A stretch of DNA of 19,816 nucleotides from positions 1 to 19,816 of the forward strand of contig CAZIAD010000056.1 in assembly GCA_964537555.1 (NCBI GenBank), given 5' to 3'. The notes beneath the pieces were generated by a model. That model was not told the DNA's origin and ran no database searches. It worked only from the letters and a program-made list of their open reading frames with translations. This document shows positions 1 to 6,202 of the stretch, one piece after another. The DNA is from CAYRWR01 sp964537555. GTDB taxonomy: Bacteria > Spirochaetota > Brevinematia > Brevinematales > CAYRWR01. Within the stretch, counting starts at the first letter, position 1, and each line of letters opens with the position of its first letter. The translations under genes were made by a program, and so were the position numbers.

Positions 1-73
1 TACTGACTTTAGACTTTTTTAAGTGGGGGTGTTAGAATGTGAGTAATGGGGGGGGAGGGGTAGTAGTTATCTG
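1..73 (+). repeat. Cassette-boundary repeat, copy 1
   Basis: First of three related sequences (others at 2513-2581 and 5095-5166). It shares TTAGAATGTGAGT with copy 2. Its last part (38-70) matches copy 3 (5132-5164) at about 30 of 33 positions, including a G-run and the exact end GGGGTAGTAGTTAT. It ends in a core-like GTTATCT (66-72), which I read as the junction (G/TT) at which the cassette carrying the next ORF starts. In integron terms it would be the 3' half of the attC site of a preceding cassette that lies off the window. The repeat is seen directly; the attC role is inferred. Confidence 0.55.
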
Positions 74-128
74 CCGGGTTGAGTGTAGGGGACCAAGTTG
101 AGAATCTTATATCTTGTAAGGTATTAGT

Positions 129-515
129 TTGAATAGTTTTTATAAAATTTTGCACAAAATTGTAGAAGTAGAAGATTTGAAAATAAGTCGAGATCACATA
201 CATTCTACCTTGGGTAAATTACTTGAGGCGGATGGTTTTGATATAGAAAAAGATATTCCAAATTGGCTAATTCATTTCTTTTTATCAATCCAAACTAAAA
301 AGGAAATTTATGAGAAATTTAGATTTCAAAATTCAAAAACATGTGATCCCTTTGACTTAATTGAAGAATTAAGCAATTTGATAAATTTTGAATATACGAA
401 TAATGGTGAAGATTTGACTATGAAATTCAAAAATCTGAGAATTGAAGGATATATAAGCATAGAAAGTGGTATTTATAGTACTAGACTCCATGATGATACC
501 TGGCCCTGCACATAA
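129..515 (+). CDS. Hypothetical cassette protein, 128 aa
   Basis: I recognise no family. The product is a small soluble, acidic and aromatic-rich protein with no signal peptide or membrane segment. The start is TTG, chosen because AAGG lies about seven bases upstream, an in-frame stop lies at 117-119, and no internal Met precedes the bulk of the protein. The gene is visibly AT-rich, unlike the 619-2486 genes next to it, which suggests separate origin. Its TAA stop (513-515) is embedded in ACATAAC, the left core of the attC-like palindrome that follows. That overlap is typical of tightly packed integron cassettes. Orphan proteins of this size are the usual cargo of such arrays, so an immunity, toxin-antitoxin or defence role is possible but unsupported. 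Confidence 0.6.
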   Translation: MNSFYKILHKIVEVEDLKISRDHIHSTLGKLLEADGFDIEKDIPNWLIHFFLSIQTKKEIYEKFRFQNSKTCDPFDLIEELSNLINFEYTNNGEDLTMKFKNLRIEGYISIESGIYSTRLHDDTWPCT

Positions 516-563
516 CAAAGCCCATGCCGCCAGACAAGGCCCGGCGCATAGGCCCACACGTTA
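510..563 (+). other. attC-like recombination site 1
   Basis: A GC-rich imperfect palindrome follows the AT-rich ORF directly. TAAC (513-516) and GTTA (560-563) form the outer arms. Inside, GCCCATGC (520-527) pairs with GCATAGGC (546-553) with one mismatch, and the loop between them is GC-rich. This layout (RYYYAAC-like left core, imperfect stem, GTTRRRY-like right core) is that of integron attC sites, although at about 54 bp it is at the short end. A second choice for the right core is GTTATCT at 587-593, which repeats the core at 66-72 and would give an 84-bp site. The same stem motif recurs at 2951-2985. Recombination activity is inferred. Confidence 0.5.
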
Positions 564-618
564 GTTCGTTCGCAACGAGAATTTAAGTTATCTGATCATA
601 AAAAAATGGAGGCACAGA

Positions 619-1920
619 ATGAGTTACTATTTAGTAAAGGACAAACAGTTTCGCTATATTTCTGCCAGTGAGACCCAGGTCGAGGTCATCTATGGAGATC
701 TTGACCAACAGGCTGGTCTTTTGTCTAAGGTGCAGCAGAAAAAAGGATGGCTCCAGGAGCGCCTCATGAAAAAGTACCTCAAAGACTATAAGAACCGGGG
801 CTTTGTGGAGTCCGAGGAGCCATTTGACGCACACTCCATCCGGATCATTGATATCGAAAGCTATCTGCTTCCCCAATGTAAATACAGCAGTTATTTTGAA
901 GATGAGGCTGCACATCGGTTTTTTGAGATCGGTGTCCTGGGGACTGAGATCCTGACCCGGGAAGGGCCTATAGGCGGCCTGGGCTTTCAGTCCAGAAGGA
1001 ATTATGCTAACCCGGTTCAGGCCGAGAACTCTTACTTTGACGAGCTGAAAAAGTGGAAGCAAAAGGGATATAAGGAAGTACTAAGCGGAGCCGGATGTCC
1101 CACCCTCAGGCAGGCTCTGCTCGACCTGGAGAAACAGGAGGGCCTGGAGCAGCAGCATAAACAGGCCATGGAAAAACAGGGCCAGGCCAGGGGCCCGCAT
1201 AGTGTAGAGGAGAAAGTATTTATCAAAGATTACCAGCGTTACCTTGCTCAGGGGCCGTATAGAGAAGCCTTCGCGGAATGGCCCGCCTGTCTGGAGCACC
1301 TCAGCCCTGATCCGCGCGCACTATCATCCGTTCTGCCTGAATTTGTGAGAGATGCATTCAGGGAGCAGGGAATAGTGGTTGAAGCCTCTATGAAGATCCC
1401 GGTACGCATCACTGCTCTTTTAGGGGAATGCCCTGCGCATCAGTTTGTATCCTGCCCCAATATCCCGGAGTATTATTATGATGTGCAATACAAGCCCTTA
1501 AAAGACATGGATGAACAGGCTCTGCTTGAGAAAGGGATGGGTCTCTTAAGTGGCATAGGTGCGGGCAGATTTTACTGGTTTGACGCAGAGCTCACCCACG
1601 GAAGCCAGGGTGTCATCCCCCTCAGAGCTGTGTATAACCCGGGAGACCCGGACTCCAATGAGGGCTTTTTCGGAGCGCTGTGGCACAGGGACAGCCGACA
1701 ATTAGTGGCGGATATCCTAAGCGCCGGGGGGGACCAGACTCTGATCAGAGCATCAGAGGGTTTTAGCAGATCCGCTTCCTTCCCTGACACATGGCTGCCC
1801 CTGAATTATGATGCCGAAAAATACCCCCACAAGATCCTGCAGCATACGGAATACAGCCAGGGCCTTGCGATTGAAAAACTGGTGCACCTGATGCTAGTAT
1901 TACACCGGTTTATGGCTTAA
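619..1920 (+). CDS. WGR-like domain protein, 433 aa
   Basis: Residues about 8-65 resemble the WGR domain: an aromatic strand (FRYISASETQVEVIYGDL), then a Gln/Lys-rich turn and an amphipathic helix ending LKDYKNRGFVES. The usual WGR tripeptide is replaced by YGDL, so this is a divergent member. WGR domains occur in PARP-type proteins and bacterial MolR-like regulators and can bind nucleic acid. The remaining ~370 residues match nothing I recognise; they are soluble and rich in Trp, Tyr and Gly, and include a glutamine-rich stretch around residues 175-190. The ATG start is supported by GGAGG at about 607-611. Codon composition is that of the rest of the contig, not of the AT-rich ORFs on either side. 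The zinc-ribbon gene follows 17 bp later and is probably co-transcribed. Confidence 0.75.
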   Translation: MSYYLVKDKQFRYISASETQVEVIYGDLDQQAGLLSKVQQKKGWLQERLMKKYLKDYKNRGFVESEEPFDAHSIRIIDIESYLLPQCKYSSYFEDEAAHRFFEIGVLGTEILTREGPIGGLGFQSRRNYANPVQAENSYFDELKKWKQKGYKEVLSGAGCPTLRQALLDLEKQEGLEQQHKQAMEKQGQARGPHSVEEKVFIKDYQRYLAQGPYREAFAEWPACLEHLSPDPRALSSVLPEFVRDAFREQGIVVEASMKIPVRITALLGECPAHQFVSCPNIPEYYYDVQYKPLKDMDEQALLEKGMGLLSGIGAGRFYWFDAELTHGSQGVIPLRAVYNPGDPDSNEGFFGALWHRDSRQLVADILSAGGDQTLIRASEGFSRSASFPDTWLPLNYDAEKYPHKILQHTEYSQGLAIEKLVHLMLVLHRFMA

Positions 1921-1937
1921 TACTGCCTGGAGTTATT

Positions 1938-2486
1938 ATGAAAAAGAAAAGCCCGGAGTTATCCGAATTCGTTTTTCTCAGCATCAGTGATACGGCTACT
2001 ATTGAATCTTCAGATTATATGCTACCAAACCGGAATAAGCCCCTGAAAATGGCGAGGATAGAGGCTGTATGGGATGAAAAGACCTGCCCGCACTGCAAAG
2101 CAGGCGGAACCCTCCATTTCCTGCATTCTCAAGGGGTAGACACCCGGGACCGGCACTGGGAGTCATCCTCTAATGAATACCGCTGCGGAGCCTGCCATAA
2201 GTATATCCTGTATACCCAGCGCAGAAAAATCTATCGGAATGATGAAAATTCTTATCTGGCTGCTTCTCCCCTGGGACCGGTAGACAGTAGTTCAAAAGAT
2301 AAGGGCTGGCGCCTGCCTAAAATAGATGGTTATTCCCTCATGAAGTGTTCGTACTGCTACAGCGACAGGGTTAAACACCTTTCCGGAAGCTGCAGCGGTG
2401 CCCCTACCGGGAGGACTTCTTTTACAGCCGTGCTATATTGCCAGAGCTGCCACTTATACTGGTATGTCGCGGAATTCAATGACTGA
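1938..2486 (+). CDS. Double zinc-ribbon protein, 182 aa
   Basis: Eight cysteines occur as four CxxC knuckles: CPHC (50-53), CGAC (83-86), CSYC (137-140) and CQSC (168-171). These form two successive CxxC...CxxC zinc ribbons, each followed by an aromatic tail (ILYTQ, LYWYVAEF). No signal peptide or membrane segment is visible, so it should be cytoplasmic. Zinc ribbons of this kind bind nucleic acids or mediate protein contacts; the real role is unknown. The start ATG has GGAG at 1929-1932, and the gene begins 17 bp after the WGR-like gene, indicating an operon and possibly a functional pair. Both share the contig's ordinary composition. Ends just before boundary repeat copy 2. Confidence 0.75.
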   Translation: MKKKSPELSEFVFLSISDTATIESSDYMLPNRNKPLKMARIEAVWDEKTCPHCKAGGTLHFLHSQGVDTRDRHWESSSNEYRCGACHKYILYTQRRKIYRNDENSYLAASPLGPVDSSSKDKGWRLPKIDGYSLMKCSYCYSDRVKHLSGSCSGAPTGRTSFTAVLYCQSCHLYWYVAEFND

Positions 2487-2512
2487 CAGTACTATACTCT
2501 CCCCAGATTCGA

Positions 2513-2581
2513 CACTGACCTTAGACTTTTTCAGACGTGAGCTTTAGAATGTGAGTTATATAATGGTGTTTATCGTTAAGC
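2513..2581 (+). repeat. Cassette-boundary repeat, copy 2
   Basis: Begins CACTGACCTTAGACTTTTTC and contains TTTAGAATGTGAGTTAT, closely matching copy 1. It then diverges and ends in GTTAAGC (2575-2581), a perfect match to the GTTRRRY consensus of integron right cores. It sits between the zinc-ribbon gene and the AT-rich membrane ORF, exactly where a cassette junction is expected. Confidence 0.5.
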
Positions 2582-2603
2582 AGTATTTATGGGAATTTTT
2601 ATT

Positions 2604-2892
2604 ATGGAAGAGATAAAAGGAATTATTCTTGCTTGGAGTAATACTAAAATTGCTATGTATGTGTCATCGCTTGCTGGCTTAATAACATTCTATGTCTTTA
2701 TTTTGAATTTCACACTAGTCAATATTTTAGAGAAGCATTATAACTCCTTACTAAATCACATATATAAAAATGATTATGATAATCATTTGGCAAGGATTTT
2801 CGTTAGAAACAAACATATCAGATATATCCAGNNNNNNNNNNATTTTTATGTTTTTATTGATCTTATTCATGATAATAATTTTATTCTTTTAG
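2604..2892 (+). CDS. Small AT-rich membrane protein, interrupted by assembly gap
   Basis: No family recognised. The N-terminal part has a long hydrophobic segment (IAMYVSSLAGLITFYVFILNF), then a basic, His/Asn-rich stretch up to the ten Ns at 2832-2841. I prefer the ATG at 2604 over that at 2589 because GGGA (2591-2594) is well spaced for it. The N count is a placeholder, so the frame after the gap is not fixed. Reading from 2842 gives the strongly hydrophobic IFMFLLILFMIIILFF and then TAG (2890-2892), a convincing second membrane helix. The frame implied by exactly ten Ns gives a less plausible tail ending at 2897. The real gene is probably a two-helix membrane protein of unknown length. Confidence 0.5.
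2832..2841. other. Assembly gap (10 Ns)
   Basis: Ten consecutive Ns, the usual scaffold-gap placeholder. It lies inside an AT-rich ORF within a repeat-rich cassette array, where assemblers commonly break, so the missing length is unknown and one or more cassettes could be absent. Confidence 0.95.
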
Positions 2893-2950
2893 GATAGTTT
2901 GATAAAATAGTATTATTGATGTATTGAAAGTATTGCCATCCTATATTCAG

Positions 2951-2990
2951 GCCCATGTCGCCAGCCTACCGGTCAGCACATAGGCATGTT
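2951..2990 (+). other. attC-like recombination site 2
   Basis: GCCCATGT (2951-2958) pairs with ACATAGGC (2978-2985) with one mismatch, followed by GTT at 2988-2990. The element aligns with site 1 through GCCCATGYCGCCAG, a central CCGG and GCRCATAGGC. It lies about 55 bp after the broken membrane ORF and before the lipoprotein gene. A clear left core (YYYAAC) is missing here, so it may be degenerate. Confidence 0.45.
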
Positions 2991-3015
2991 CTTAAAATAC
3001 TATGCTGAGCGCAGG

Positions 3016-3057
3016 GGCGAACTTGGGCATGACAAATCTTGCTTGGTATGCCCCGCC
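3016..3057 (+). other. Bulged GC-rich hairpin
   Basis: GGGCAT (3025-3030) pairs with ATGCCC (3048-3053). GGCG (3016-3019) pairs with CGCC (3054-3057), leaving five unpaired bases on the left arm only. A stem with bases protruding on one side is how folded attC strands look, but no core sequences flank it. It is not a terminator, because no T-run follows. Function unknown. Confidence 0.3.
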
Positions 3058-3136
3058 TCACAGGTCCGGCGTCCATGGCAGATTTTGAACGATATACCTC
3101 ATAGATAATTCTTAAAAGCAAATAACAGGAGAGAAT

Positions 3137-4840
3137 GTGTATTGTTTAAAGATCAATAAGAGAAAAAATATGAAATTTCATATAGTAATGTTCCACCTTC
3201 TTTTTTATATGATTACCTTGTCAGCATGTGGCAACTATAGTAAAGGGTCAAAACTGGTTAATATACATCCTTTGCCTCTGTATGGTCAGTATGGCGAAAA
3301 ACTAATATTGACACTCTCTACCGGGAGTCGAGTCGAGTCTACCGGAAAATATGTAAAAGGCAAAGTAACGTATAAAATCAATAACAAGGAAGTAAAAACA
3401 AAACTACTCAAAGTGTTGCTATCGGACGGACGTGCAATATTTGTACCAAAGAAGGGCCTTAAATCTCCAGATGTAGCGGAAATAGCGCTGAAAAAGTATT
3501 ATGAACAGGAACGGGATTATGAGGTGAATACTGTCAAAACATACTTATATGAGGATGATCTGAAGACACCGATAACTGTTTTCAAACATCAAGACAAGGT
3601 AAGTTTTCTTCAGCAATGCTCTCAAAAAAGACAAAAGTATGTTGAGAAAGGTTATACCCTGGAAGCTTTTTTTGTAAAAGTTCAGACAGAGTATGGACAG
3701 GGATGGATGTTGGAATCTGCTCTGACAGAAAGGAAAGGAGTTTACTCAGGAACGGGATATCAGTGGGAAACAGGGGATGAGCTGGTAGTATGGGTTGATC
3801 GGTTAAATGTAAGTCAAAAACCTTATTTGAAAGACAAACCCTTTACCTCTTTACAACAAGGGGAGTATATGGTCTTTACCGGAAAATTTAGTATTAACCT
3901 GGAATCCGCAGAAATACTACAAAAAAACTACACTGCAAATTTTGTACAGGTAAAACTACGTACCGGGAAAACTGGCTGGGTGTACCTTCCGGCAATTCAA
4001 AATGTGAAAGCACTGGCAAACTATCATGAACCAGAATATGGGCAGAGTGTTGTGGATATCTATGATGAACTGGAGCTGCTCTATTTCAGAAATAAAAATC
4101 TTTTTAACAGACAGCAGAACTATGAAGTGGATAGTTATTTTGCTGAAAATATTAAGTTCAACCTGGTTAGTCTTGAAAACAAAGAACAAATACTGTCATC
4201 AAATGCAACAAAACTTCCAAAGTGCATTGAGAAGGGGGATCTGGCTTCAGCACGAGTCTTACTCCCGTATTGGAATAATTTGAAAACAGACCCTGAAAAA
4301 TTGAGAATGATTCCCGGGATTCCCGATCAGGTCGGAGGAACTTCGGATGCGACGCTGATGCACCTGGCCGTGAAATCGGGTAAAGTGGAGGTTATGCAGT
4401 TTCTACACGAAGAGATGGGTTTGAGTTATAACTCGATGATCTCCTTGGATGAAGGTATGGTTTATATGGATATGTATCCCCTGGATACAGCTTTGGAGAG
4501 TAATATTCCAGAAGTAATTAATTTTCTTATCAGTAAAAAGGCTGAATCTACCAGGGGGATGATAATAGCCATAGAAAAAAACGATGTACAGTTACTGAGA
4601 AAACTATCCTACCTAAAATTTTTTGAAGGAAACGATTTTGCGCTGGGAAGGGCCGTGGAAATGGGAAATTATTCCATGGTAACTTATCTGGTGGAATCAC
4701 TGAGATATGATCCGAACAAAATATTTTCCAGATACAATGAAGAGGATGATTGGATAGTGACACCCATGAGTCTTGCTTTGCAAACAGGGAATGAAGGAAT
4801 AATCAATTATTTGCGTTCTAAAGGCGGGAAAGCACAGTAA
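3137..4840 (+). CDS. Lipoprotein with SH3-like and ankyrin repeats, 567 aa
   Basis: The N-terminus (KINKRKNMKFH, then a hydrophobic core and LSAC with Cys31) is a lipoprotein signal peptide, so the protein is probably membrane-anchored. Residues about 45-110 and 215-290 resemble bacterial SH3 modules (for example FVQVKLRTGKTGWVYLP). From about residue 405 to the end lie ankyrin-type repeats, including ATLMHLAVKSGKVEVMQFL, YPLDTALESNIPEVINFLI and TPMSLALQTGNEGIINYLR. Such proteins usually mediate envelope or protein-protein contacts; the partner is unknown. The GTG at 3137 has AGGAG at 3127-3131. The ATG at 3170 would also give a valid, shorter signal peptide but has a poorer ribosome site. 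It lies between attC-like elements, so it may be cassette cargo. Confidence 0.8.
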   Translation: MYCLKINKRKNMKFHIVMFHLLFYMITLSACGNYSKGSKLVNIHPLPLYGQYGEKLILTLSTGSRVESTGKYVKGKVTYKINNKEVKTKLLKVLLSDGRAIFVPKKGLKSPDVAEIALKKYYEQERDYEVNTVKTYLYEDDLKTPITVFKHQDKVSFLQQCSQKRQKYVEKGYTLEAFFVKVQTEYGQGWMLESALTERKGVYSGTGYQWETGDELVVWVDRLNVSQKPYLKDKPFTSLQQGEYMVFTGKFSINLESAEILQKNYTANFVQVKLRTGKTGWVYLPAIQNVKALANYHEPEYGQSVVDIYDELELLYFRNKNLFNRQQNYEVDSYFAENIKFNLVSLENKEQILSSNATKLPKCIEKGDLASARVLLPYWNNLKTDPEKLRMIPGIPDQVGGTSDATLMHLAVKSGKVEVMQFLHEEMGLSYNSMISLDEGMVYMDMYPLDTALESNIPEVINFLISKKAESTRGMIIAIEKNDVQLLRKLSYLKFFEGNDFALGRAVEMGNYSMVTYLVESLRYDPNKIFSRYNEEDDWIVTPMSLALQTGNEGIINYLRSKGGKAQ

Positions 4841-4962
4841 AAGCAGAGCACTTCTCTTTCGTGATTGAAACGCATTATTGTGTTGACTCGCTTTCGTACA
4901 TCATTACTCCAGCGGGAACAGGGGTCAGCGTGGTTTATTTTAGCATTCAGCGCTCAGACCAG

Positions 4963-5007
4963 CTATAACTAGCTGCCAGTCACTAAAAAGTGTCACCGAG
5001 CCCAGGA
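4963..5007 (+). other. attC-like element 3
   Basis: Starts with CTATAACTA, identical to the first nine bases of the site after the HAD gene (5804), and carries GCCAG and GTCACCGAGCCCA, matching GTCACCGTGCCCA there at 12 of 13 positions. Imperfect arms flank a TAAAAA loop. Its left core CTATAAC is the exact inverse complement of GTTATAG at 5160-5166, so an alternative reading is one long ~204-bp site from 4963 to 5166. Confidence 0.45.
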
Positions 5008-5094
5008 CTGAAAAAAGTGGATCGGTTTTGTCTGAGGGCCTCTCGCAAAGGCGCTGAGGCCGCAAAGATAGTTTTTTAAACTTTTTTTATCTGG

Positions 5095-5166
5095 TACTGC
5101 CCCCCGACTTTCCTAGGCGGGGGCCCTACACTGTGGGTGATGGGGGGGAAGGGGTAGTAGTTATAG
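5095..5166 (+). repeat. Cassette-boundary repeat, copy 3
   Basis: Related to copies 1 and 2. Positions 5132-5164 match 38-70 at about 30 of 33 bases and end in the core-like GTTATAG (5160-5166). Upstream it contains a CCCCCG/CGGGGG hairpin absent from copy 1. It immediately precedes the AT-rich HAD ORF, just as copy 1 precedes the AT-rich ORF at 129. Confidence 0.55.
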
Positions 5167-5811
5167 GAAATTAGATGGTGGTTTAATAAAAAATGATTAT
5201 TGAAAAAATCCAGCATATTCTTTTTGATGTTGATGGAGTATTATTAAAATCTTGGGAATGGCAAAGAATATTAGAAAAGAATTATGGAATATCACCTACC
5301 ATTACAAAAGAATTCTATAAAGGTCCATTTCTAGATTGTTTAATCGGCAAAAAAGATTTGTATACTGAATTAACACCATTTTTAAATAAATGGAATTTAG
5401 ACTTGAAAACAGAGGTTTTTGTAAAGAAGTGGTTTGAAGCAGATTCAACAATAAATAACTCTGTTGTAGAATTGCTAAATCAATTTGGTATTGCATTTGA
5501 AAATATGTCTATTGCAACAAATCAAGAAAGATACAGAACTGAATATATTTGGAATGATATGGGTTTTTCTAAATATTTTAAAAGTATCTACTCATCAGTT
5601 AATATTGGTTATACTAAACCTGATTTTATGTTTTTCAAGTATATTCATAATGACTTGGACTTACAACCAGAGAACATTTTGTTCATTGATGACTCATTAC
5701 TAAATATTGAATCAGCAAAGAAATTAGGTTGGAATACAATACATATTGAAGATAATGATGTAAGTTGCTTATTTGAATTGATAGGCAAAGAAGACAAAAC
5801 TTCCTATAACT
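5159..5811. repeat. 11-bp inverted repeats flanking the HAD cassette
   Basis: AGTTATAGGAA (5159-5169) and its exact inverse complement TTCCTATAACT (5801-5811) flank the HAD gene. Outside them GGTGATGGG (5137-5145) is matched by its inverse complement CCCATCACC (5846-5854). In an integron cassette the first bases (TTRRRY) must complement the left core of its attC, which is what is seen. A TIR of an unknown small mobile element is the alternative. Confidence 0.6.
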
Positions 5812-5813
5812 AA
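5193..5813 (+). CDS. HAD-superfamily hydrolase, subfamily IA-like, 206 aa
   Basis: All four HAD motifs are visible: motif I DVDG with nucleophile Asp12 and acid/base Asp14, motif II Thr109 in IATN, motif III Lys142 in YTKPD, and motif IV Asp166-Asp167 in FIDDS. The cap is helical, inserted after motif I (about 20-90), and the size fits subfamily IA phosphatases. Substrate cannot be told from sequence; a small phospho-metabolite is usual. Expected to be cytosolic. The ATG has only a weak GGTGG upstream. The gene is strongly AT-rich and contrasts with its neighbours, pointing to acquisition. It fills a cassette bounded by AGTTATAGGAA at 5159 and its inverse complement at 5801, with the TAA stop abutting the attC-like site. 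Confidence 0.88.
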   Translation: MIIEKIQHILFDVDGVLLKSWEWQRILEKNYGISPTITKEFYKGPFLDCLIGKKDLYTELTPFLNKWNLDLKTEVFVKKWFEADSTINNSVVELLNQFGIAFENMSIATNQERYRTEYIWNDMGFSKYFKSIYSSVNIGYTKPDFMFFKYIHNDLDLQPENILFIDDSLLNIESAKKLGWNTIHIEDNDVSCLFELIGKEDKTSYN

Positions 5814-5860
5814 GGCCAGGCGACAGGCTACCGGCCGTCACCGTGCCCATCACCTTATAT
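5804..5860 (+). other. attC-like recombination site 4
   Basis: CTATAAC left core (5804-5810), then GGCCAGGCGAC (5814-5824) pairing imperfectly (8 of 11) with GTCACCGTGCC (5837-5847) around a GGCTACCGG loop that is also found in site 2. The right core is degenerate: CTTATAT instead of GTTATAG, so this may be the dead end of the array. Confidence 0.5.
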
Positions 5861-6202
5861 TAAAATAATCCGACTCACCCTCCAAATAACTCTCTGTAAA
5901 TTAAAAGAAGACCTCTTCCCCCTTAGCATTGGCATCCCTGCCCTCCCGCTGTTCCACTACCCAGGGTGCATCCCCCAGCTCCAGCCTGGAGTCACAGTGC
6001 CCTGGGCAGAAAATTTTGAAAAAAATTTAATTCCTATTATTTGACTATTATTTTAAGAAAGCCTAATATTATTCATCCTATTTGATCCACATTTTATATT
6101 TTTCAAAATCTGAGCATCGATTGTTTATAAGAAGATAGATTAGGGTATAGTGATAAAAGTATGCTAATGGTTTTAATCTAAGGGTATGAGGAGTAAAAAA
6201 AG
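5861..6202 (+). other. Intergenic region with nested hairpin and promoter
   Basis: No gene is supported. It contains a nested inverted repeat in which CCCAGGG (5960-5966) pairs with CCCTGGG (6000-6006) around CTCCAG/CTGGAG (5979-5984 and 5986-5991), then an AT-rich tract with the promoter of the next lipoprotein gene. The hairpin is not followed by a T-run. Confidence 0.5.
6041..6069 (+). promoter_or_regulatory. Sigma70-type promoter of propeller lipoprotein
   Basis: TTGACT (6041-6046), a 17-bp spacer, and TAATAT (6064-6069). This is close to consensus and would give a ~125-nt leader before the ATG at 6203. Confidence 0.65.

Larger units (their letters stand above)
65..594 (+). other. Putative gene cassette A with 9-bp direct repeat ends
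   Basis: AGTTATCTG occurs at 65-73 and again at 586-594, bracketing the AT-rich ORF and its attC-like palindrome. A G/TT crossover in an integron would leave such a direct repeat of the right core. The left core at the 3' end (ACATAAC, 510-516) is the inverse complement of the cassette start GTTATCT at six of seven positions. This is expected if the cassette once existed as a circle. Confidence 0.4.
4841..5192 (+). other. Gene-free stretch with attC-like and repeat elements
   Basis: No ORF is credible here. In order it holds: a bulged inverted repeat GGTCAGCG (4923-4930)...CGCTCAGACC (4951-4960); the attC-like element at 4963; a GGCCTC/GAGGCC hairpin around 5038-5060 with a CGCAAAGG-type loop; an A/T-rich near palindrome around 5067-5091; a CCCCCG/CGGGGG hairpin (5101-5106 and 5118-5123); and boundary repeat copy 3. 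It could be a gene-less or decayed cassette. Confidence 0.5.

Noticed and set aside
5067..5091. A/T-rich near palindrome as a rho-independent terminator
   Set aside because: The stem is nearly all A-T with a short run of paired bases; it could be coincidental in such biased sequence.
1..5860. Transposon or prophage as the explanation of the left region
   Set aside because: No transposase, integrase, phage structural gene or long terminal repeats were found; the repeats are short and sit at gene junctions in one orientation.
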